Below are positions 59,723 through 64,000 of a stretch of DNA of 64,000 nucleotides, one piece after another (the stretch's first letter is position 1; the number at the start of each line of letters is the position of its first letter). A model generated the notes under the pieces. The model did no database searches and had not been told where the DNA came from. It saw only the letters and a list, made by a program, of their open reading frames with translations. The stretch covers positions 62,001 through 126,000 of the forward strand of contig JAFHKR010000037.1 of the NCBI GenBank assembly GCA_017052515.1, given 5' to 3'. The DNA is from Fictibacillus nanhaiensis (GTDB lineage Bacteria; Bacillota; Bacilli; Bacillales; Fictibacillaceae). The position numbers and the translations under genes are program-made.

Positions 59723-60859
59723 ATGGACGTATGGATTTCGATTGGAATCATGGCGATTGTCGGTGCTTTTATTGGTGGACTAACAAACTCTATTGCGATC
59801 CGCATGTTATTTCGCCCATTCAATACCTTATATATTGGTAAATTTAGAGTCCCATTTACACCTGGACTCATACCGAAGCGAAGAAAACAACTTGCCGTGC
59901 AGTTGGGTGAGACCGTAACCAAGCATCTATTAACCGCCGATGGTGTGCAGGCGAAAATTAACGATGGTGAATTTCGCAAAGAGATGACTGAACTCGTTCA
60001 GGTCGAACTGAAACGCTTCTTAAAGAGTGATATGACGATCAGTGATCTGCTTAAACAAGATTTTGGTGTGGATGATGTTCAGAACCGAATCCAAGCAACA
60101 ACCGAAGCATGGCTGAGTTCTCGAATGAATAGAATGCTTCAGGAATCAAATGGTAAGGAAATGAAAGATGTTCTGCCAGAAAAATTTGTTGCCAGAGGGG
60201 AAGAAAAGCTACCAGAGGTCGTAGATTGGCTATTGAATAAAGGTGTTCTTTATTTAGAAAGTGAAGAAGGCCGGAAATCACTTGCGAGTGGCATTGATGC
60301 CTTTCTAATGGATAAAGGGATGCTCGTTAACGTGGTGTCTATGTTCTTTGGAAATGTAAGCATTGCAGACAAAGTACAACCCGAACTGATCAAGTTCATG
60401 AAGCATGAAAATACACGTGAGACCTTGCTGAATCTCATCAAACGAGAGTATCGCGACTTTATGGAAAAAAGAATGGACGAGGCATTCGGGCTTTTTAACA
60501 TGACTGAGATGACGACGGGTTTAGCAAAAGAAATTACAGCTAGACTGCCCATTGAAGAATATCTAAACACACCTGTCTCTTCATTAGCGAGTTCGGTTGA
60601 GAGCTGGATTGTGAATGACCTAACACCAAAAGCAGTATCTGCAGGCTTAGACCTATTTGTCGATCGATTAGAGATGCTGCTTGAAAAGATGCATCTTGCG
60701 AAGATTGTGGAAGAACAAGTTGAGGCTTTTTCGCTGGAGCGTTTAGAGGAAATCATCATCTCGATCGCGAAAAGTGAACTTAAGATGATAACATGGCTTG
60801 GCGCTTTGTTAGGTGGAATTATCGGTGTATTTCAAGGTATCCTTGTACTATTTTTGTAG
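59723..60859 (+). CDS. yheB: YheB-type DUF445 membrane protein
   Basis: A 378-residue protein with an N-terminal membrane helix (SIGIMAIVGAFIGGLTNSIAIRMLFRP) bearing the DUF445 start, PFTPGLIPKRRKQLAVQLGE, a long alpha-helical middle and a C-terminal membrane helix (WLGALLGGIIGVFQGILVLF). It matches UPF0754/YheB of B. subtilis in length and neighbourhood (yheA next). Function unknown. ATG 59723; the ribosome site is weak (GGAGAC). Confidence 0.92.
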   Translation: MDVWISIGIMAIVGAFIGGLTNSIAIRMLFRPFNTLYIGKFRVPFTPGLIPKRRKQLAVQLGETVTKHLLTADGVQAKINDGEFRKEMTELVQVELKRFLKSDMTISDLLKQDFGVDDVQNRIQATTEAWLSSRMNRMLQESNGKEMKDVLPEKFVARGEEKLPEVVDWLLNKGVLYLESEEGRKSLASGIDAFLMDKGMLVNVVSMFFGNVSIADKVQPELIKFMKHENTRETLLNLIKREYRDFMEKRMDEAFGLFNMTEMTTGLAKEITARLPIEEYLNTPVSSLASSVESWIVNDLTPKAVSAGLDLFVDRLEMLLEKMHLAKIVEEQVEAFSLERLEEIIISIAKSELKMITWLGALLGGIIGVFQGILVLFL

Positions 60860-60908
60860 AGTCTGTTATAGTGGGTACCGTAGTTAATCAATAGGAGGTA
60901 TTTTACCA

Positions 60909-61277
60909 ATGGCAAACGTATATGATGTTGCTTACGACTTAGAAAAAGCATTGCGCAATAGTGAGGACTTTACAGCTTTAAAACAAAGCTATGATGAAGT
61001 AAATAACAATCCGGAAACGAAAGAGCTTTTCGGTAAATTCCGTGATATTCAAGTTAATCTTCAACAAAAACAAATGAACGGTCAGGAAGTAACTCCTGAA
61101 GAGATTGAAGAAGCTCAAAAGCTTTTTGCTGATGTACAGCAGAACGAAACGATCTCAAAGCTTATGGCAGCTGAGCAACGCATGAGTATGATCATCAATG
61201 ATCTAAATAAGGTAATCACAAAGCCACTGGAAGAGCTTTACGGACCAATGGTTGAACAAGACGGACAACAGCAATAA
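60909..61277 (+). CDS. yheA: YheA/YmcA-type UPF0342 protein
   Basis: A 122-residue helical protein of the Com_YlbF superfamily: MANVYDVAYDLEKALRNSEDF start, LFGKFRDIQVNLQQKQMNGQEVTPEEIEEA in the middle. Relatives YlbF and YmcA form the Y-complex that guides RNase Y; YheA itself has no assigned role. Strong ribosome site AGGAGG at 60893-60898. Follows yheB as in B. subtilis. Confidence 0.93.
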   Translation: MANVYDVAYDLEKALRNSEDFTALKQSYDEVNNNPETKELFGKFRDIQVNLQQKQMNGQEVTPEEIEEAQKLFADVQQNETISKLMAAEQRMSMIINDLNKVITKPLEELYGPMVEQDGQQQ

Positions 61278-61291
61278 TGATGTGCTGATTT

Positions 61292-61326
61292 AACCCCCTG
61301 TTACTTTTGTAGCAGGGGGTTTTTCT
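61292..61326 (+). terminator. Terminator after yheA
   Basis: ACCCCCTG / CAGGGGGT stem with inner TAC/GTA and a T tail. Confidence 0.9.
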
Positions 61327-61433
61327 TTTGCCTAATATTTCTTAGGTTTGTCCGCGTTCTAAAGCATGTTTCAAGGTCATAAACTTAACACGAGTTCTTA
61401 TACTATATTTTCGCGAAATGGGGGGAGCGCATC

Positions 61434-62285
61434 ATGGTATACCGTTTACTAGCGATTGACATCGACGGAACCCTACTGCGAAGCAATTTCCGTATCGATA
61501 AAGAAACGAAAGAAGCCATTGATTATGTGCAGCAAAAAGGGGTCTATGTCACACTCGCTTCGGGCAGGAGTTTTCCATCTACACAAAAGATCGCAAAAGC
61601 GTTAAAGATCGACAGTTATTTGATCAGTCATAATGGTGGATTCATTGCTTCATCTCTTGATGAACCTCTTCAAGAGAAAAGGTTATCGGTCGAGGATACT
61701 TATAGATTGGTAGAAGTGCTTGGAAATTATGAATGCCACATGCGTGTCGTCCATGAGCGCTTCTCTGTAGGAAATCAACTCAAGCAAAAAAGTCAGCTCG
61801 TTGCGAAATTAACATTAAGCACAGGGGATCCGCTGTTCTATCCTGTATCTTTTACAGAGAATCTGGGAGACTATGTTCTCTCACAAGAAGTGGCACCGCC
61901 AAAGATGGATGTACAGTTCTTTGATGAGAAAGAATGCGAGTCTGCTATGAAGTATCTAAAAGAGCATATGCCAGACTTTGAGTATTCTTCATCGGCAAAA
62001 TGTCAGTTAGAGATCACAGCTAAAAAAGTAACAAAAGGAAATGCCTTAAGATTCCTTGGCGAGAAACTTGGGATCGCTCCAAATGAGATGGTAGCGATCG
62101 GGGATTCGTATAATGATCTAGATATGATTGAGTTTGCAGGTCTAGGTGTAGCGATGGCAAACGCACCGGATGAAGTGAAAAGAAAAGCGAAGTGGATCAC
62201 GCGTACAAACGACCAGTTAGGCGTACCGTACATGGTAAAAGAAGTGTTCCGCAAGCAGATGCGCTTCCAGACGATGAAACGATAA
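61434..62285 (+). CDS. Cof-type HAD phosphatase (YhaX-like)
   Basis: A 283-residue HAD-IIB phosphatase: nucleophile motif AIDIDGTLL (7-15), SGRSFPS motif II, cap domain in the middle with SHNGGF, and motifs III/IV TKGNALRFLGEKLG and AIGDSYNDLDMIEFAG. Cof-type enzymes dephosphorylate sugar phosphates and cofactor precursors such as pyridoxal phosphate. ATG 61434 has GGGGGGAG upstream. YhaX occupies a similar position near yheA in B. subtilis. Confidence 0.9.
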   Translation: MVYRLLAIDIDGTLLRSNFRIDKETKEAIDYVQQKGVYVTLASGRSFPSTQKIAKALKIDSYLISHNGGFIASSLDEPLQEKRLSVEDTYRLVEVLGNYECHMRVVHERFSVGNQLKQKSQLVAKLTLSTGDPLFYPVSFTENLGDYVLSQEVAPPKMDVQFFDEKECESAMKYLKEHMPDFEYSSSAKCQLEITAKKVTKGNALRFLGEKLGIAPNEMVAIGDSYNDLDMIEFAGLGVAMANAPDEVKRKAKWITRTNDQLGVPYMVKEVFRKQMRFQTMKR

Positions 62286-62890
62286 TTTATTAATAATAAA
62301 GAGGGCTCTTTTTAGACATTTTGTCTGAGAGGAGTCTTTTTTTGTGTGTAGGTAAAAGTGGAGAGGGACATTTCTGCGAATTTGTGAGCGATTCTTGAAA
62401 TTTGTGAGCGGTTCTAGAGATTTGTGAGCGATTCCTGAGATTTGTGAGCGATTCCTGAGATTTGTGAGCGATTCTAGAGATTTGTGAGCGGTTCTTGGGA
62501 TTTGTGAGCGATTCTTGAAATTTGTGAGCGATTCTTGAGATTTATGAGCGATTCTTGAGATTTATGAGCGATTCTTGAAATTTGTGAACGATTCCTGAGA
62601 TTTGTGAGCGATTCTTGGGATTTGTGAGCGATTCTAGAGATTTGTGAGCGGTTCTTGAAATTTGTGAGCGATTCCTGAGATTTATGAGCGGTTCTTGAAA
62701 TTTGTGAGCGATTCTTGAGATTCTGATGGCCAGTCCATTAATTACATACAAATAGAGTTCTTTCGACACCTCCCGTCGAATTTCGTAAAAAACGTTTCAG
62801 TTTTATTACAAATGTAGAAAATGAAAGGGTTTTCATGGATCGTGACGAATAATATTTATGTAAGAACCACAATGTAAAGGGAGGATTCAA
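62286..62890. other. Gene-free interval with periodic array E and ALDH promoter region
   Basis: A 605-bp gap. A weak terminator-like fold (GAGGGCTC, AGAC/GTCT, then seven T) lies at 62302-62345, array E at 62381-62720, and the control region of the next gene after 62721. No gene recognised. Confidence 0.6.
62381..62720 (+). repeat. Periodic intergenic array E, 17 units of exactly 20 bp
   Basis: TTTGTGAGCG starts a unit every 20 bp from 62381 to 62701 without a single phase slip. Seventeen units; the second half is ATTCTTGAGA-like and varies at a few positions (TTCTAGAGA, TTCCTGAGA, GTTCTTGAAA), and the core has variants TTTATGAGCG and TTTGTGAACG. G-rich strand runs with the upstream HAD gene. 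Confidence 0.9.
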
Positions 62891-64000
62891 ATGGAAAAAA
62901 CAGTAGACCTTCAATTAAAACCAAAGGTGGCCGAGTTTCTTAACGGAACGAAAAAACATTTTATCAATGGGGAATGGGTCAGCTCTGCTAGCGGAAAAAC
63001 ATTTGAAACGTTAAACCCTTCAACTGGAGAAGTATTAGCAGTTGTATCTGAAGGTGGAACTGAAGATATCGACAAAGCAGTAAAAGCGGCAAGAGCAGCT
63101 TTTGAAACAGGGTATTGGTCCAAGATGCCTGCTTCAAAGCGCAGTTACTTAATCTACAAATTAGCAGAATTAATGGAAGAGAATAAAGAAGAATTAGCGC
63201 AGCTTGATACATTGGATAATGGGAAACCAATTCGCGAAACGATGAACGCAGATGTTCCGCTTGCAATTGAGCATTTCCGCTATTATGCAGGGTGGGCAAC
63301 AAAAATTGTGGGACAGACGATTCCTGTAGCAGGAAGTTTCTTCAATTATACACGCCATGAAGCCCTTGGTGTAGTTGGTCAGATCATTCCTTGGAACTTC
63401 CCATTATTGATGGCAGCTTGGAAGCTTGGTGCAGCACTTGCGACGGGATGTACGGTCGTACTGAAGCCGGCTGAGCAAACACCTCTTTCTGCACTCTACT
63501 TGGCACAATTAGCACAAGAAGCAGGGTTTCCTGAAGGTGTGTTAAACGTTGTAACGGGTGCTGGTGAAACAGGTGCGGCATTAGTTGATCATCCAAACGT
63601 GGACAAGATCGCATTTACAGGTTCCACGGAAGTAGGAAAGCTGATCATGCGTAACGCGTCGAACTCATTAAAGCGTGTAACGCTTGAGCTTGGCGGAAAA
63701 TCGCCAAATATTATTTTGCCGGATGCTGACATGAGCCGTGCGATTCCTGGGGCACTAAGCGGAATCATGTTCAACCAAGGACAAGTTTGCTGTGCGGGTT
63801 CACGTCTATATATCCAAAAGAAATCGTTTGATAATGTCGTAGCAGACCTTGTGTCTCATGCGAAAAAAATCAAGCAAGGTCCTGGGTTAGATCCAGATAC
63901 TACGATGGGGCCGCTCGTATCTCAAGAGCAGCATAACCGCGTTCTTGGCTATATCCAAAAAGGACAAGATGAAGGTGCAGAATTGTTAACAGGAGGAACA
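62891..64000 (+). CDS. dhaS: NAD-dependent aldehyde dehydrogenase (DhaS-like), 3' end outside window
   Basis: The frame from ATG 62891 (AAGGGAGG just upstream) is open to the end of the window, 370 codons of an expected ~495. Landmarks: [69 protein letters not shown] with the catalytic Glu and [12 protein letters not shown] with the catalytic Cys. These fit the DhaS/ALDH1-like group, which oxidises aldehydes to acids with NAD. The substrate is not determinable. Confidence 0.92.
   Translation, partial: MEKTVDLQLKPKVAEFLNGTKKHFINGEWVSSASGKTFETLNPSTGEVLAVVSEGGTEDIDKAVKAARAAFETGYWSKMPASKRSYLIYKLAELMEENKEELAQLDTLDNGKPIRETMNADVPLAIEHFRYYAGWATKIVGQTIPVAGSFFNYTRHEALGVVGQIIPWNFPLLMAAWKLGAALATGCTVVLKPAEQTPLSALYLAQLAQEAGFPEGVLNVVTGAGETGAALVDHPNVDKIAFTGSTEVGKLIMRNASNSLKRVTLELGGKSPNIILPDADMSRAIPGALSGIMFNQGQVCCAGSRLYIQKKSFDNVVADLVSHAKKIKQGPGLDPDTTMGPLVSQEQHNRVLGYIQKGQDEGAELLTGGT

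Noticed and set aside
62381-62720. CRISPR array
   Set aside because: The 20-bp units abut directly with no unique spacers, and no cas genes are in the window.
62542-62769. Minus-strand 75-codon frame with a repeating peptide
   Set aside because: It is a by-product of the 20-bp repeat (three units make a 20-residue peptide period) and has no ribosome site.

Overview
The window looks like chromosomal DNA of a low-GC, endospore-forming Bacillaceae. Evidence: two GerA-type germinant receptor operons, an alpha/beta-type small acid-soluble spore protein, strong GGAGG-type ribosome sites, and many genes whose best counterparts are in the Bacillus subtilis yhb/yhd/yhe/yha region (YhbD/bactofilin, YhdP-like CNNM protein, BmrCD, HemAT, YheB, YheA, YhaX-like HAD). 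A genus such as Fictibacillus is a guess from memory of gene content, not something the sequence proves. No rRNA, tRNA, phage, CRISPR or insertion-sequence gene was recognised.

Layout. 1-2034: an arsenic-type island, with the 3' end of an ArsN1-like N-acetyltransferase, then ArsR, a small Cys-pair protein, an ArsP/COG0701-type permease and a 48-residue protein with three vicinal Cys pairs, with four copies of one 16-bp palindrome around arsR. 2097-3964: an OppB/OppC-like permease pair with no binding protein or ATPase; a diverged second pair lies at 55193-57141. 4307-6833: a MerR regulator with an apparent ATT start, a CNNM/CorC-type transporter and a DedA protein. 7167-9315: TetR, SGNH hydrolase, SDR. 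9409-11882: a two-component system facing a YdhK-type lipoprotein. 12076-13585: chrA with its PadR regulator. 14096-18602: an RsbR paralogue and a germination operon in order B-A-C. 19226-21654: a nucleotidase-like HAD protein, ribD and a stand-alone GTP cyclohydrolase II. 21987-27576: SulP transporter, DinB, flavin amine oxidase, HxlR regulator and divergent MFS pump. 27615-31635: second germination operon, order A-C-D-B. 31820-33246: bactofilin and YhbD-like regulator. 33370-36733: membrane proteins and a Ktr/Trk potassium channel subunit. 36797-39449: FMN riboswitch and ribE-ribBA-ribH, lacking ribD. 39735-43994: BmrB-like leader, attenuators and the BmrCD heterodimeric exporter. 44046-48152: small lipoprotein, HemAT, DUF2157/GDYXXLXY pair. 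48351-50793: SDR divergent from an aldehyde dehydrogenase broken by one nonsense codon. 51283-58193: ArsR-type regulator, SASP, zinc-ribbon protein, polar amino-acid uptake genes, MsmX-type ATPase, second permease pair, PucR-type regulator. 58325-64000: polysaccharide deacetylase with an early in-frame TGA, ATP-PPase, YheB, YheA, HAD phosphatase and the 5' part of a DhaS-like aldehyde dehydrogenase.

How the genes work together. The two riboflavin loci are complementary: the riboswitch operon lacks the deaminase/reductase that the other locus encodes, so the pathway is complete only when both are counted. The three-pair Cys protein beside ArsR and a CSC permease suggests a compact thiol relay for trivalent arsenicals. 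The two germination operons give two receptors, one with a D-type accessory subunit.

The most unusual non-coding signal is a set of five intergenic arrays (11231-11321, 18693-18775, 39524-39665, 46232-46285, 62381-62720). Each has a strict 20-21 bp period, lies at a gene 3' end or just past a terminator, and is a variant of one plan: an AT-rich half followed by a G-rich half, repeated every two helical turns. The units differ between arrays but share that design. I know of no description of this as a family.
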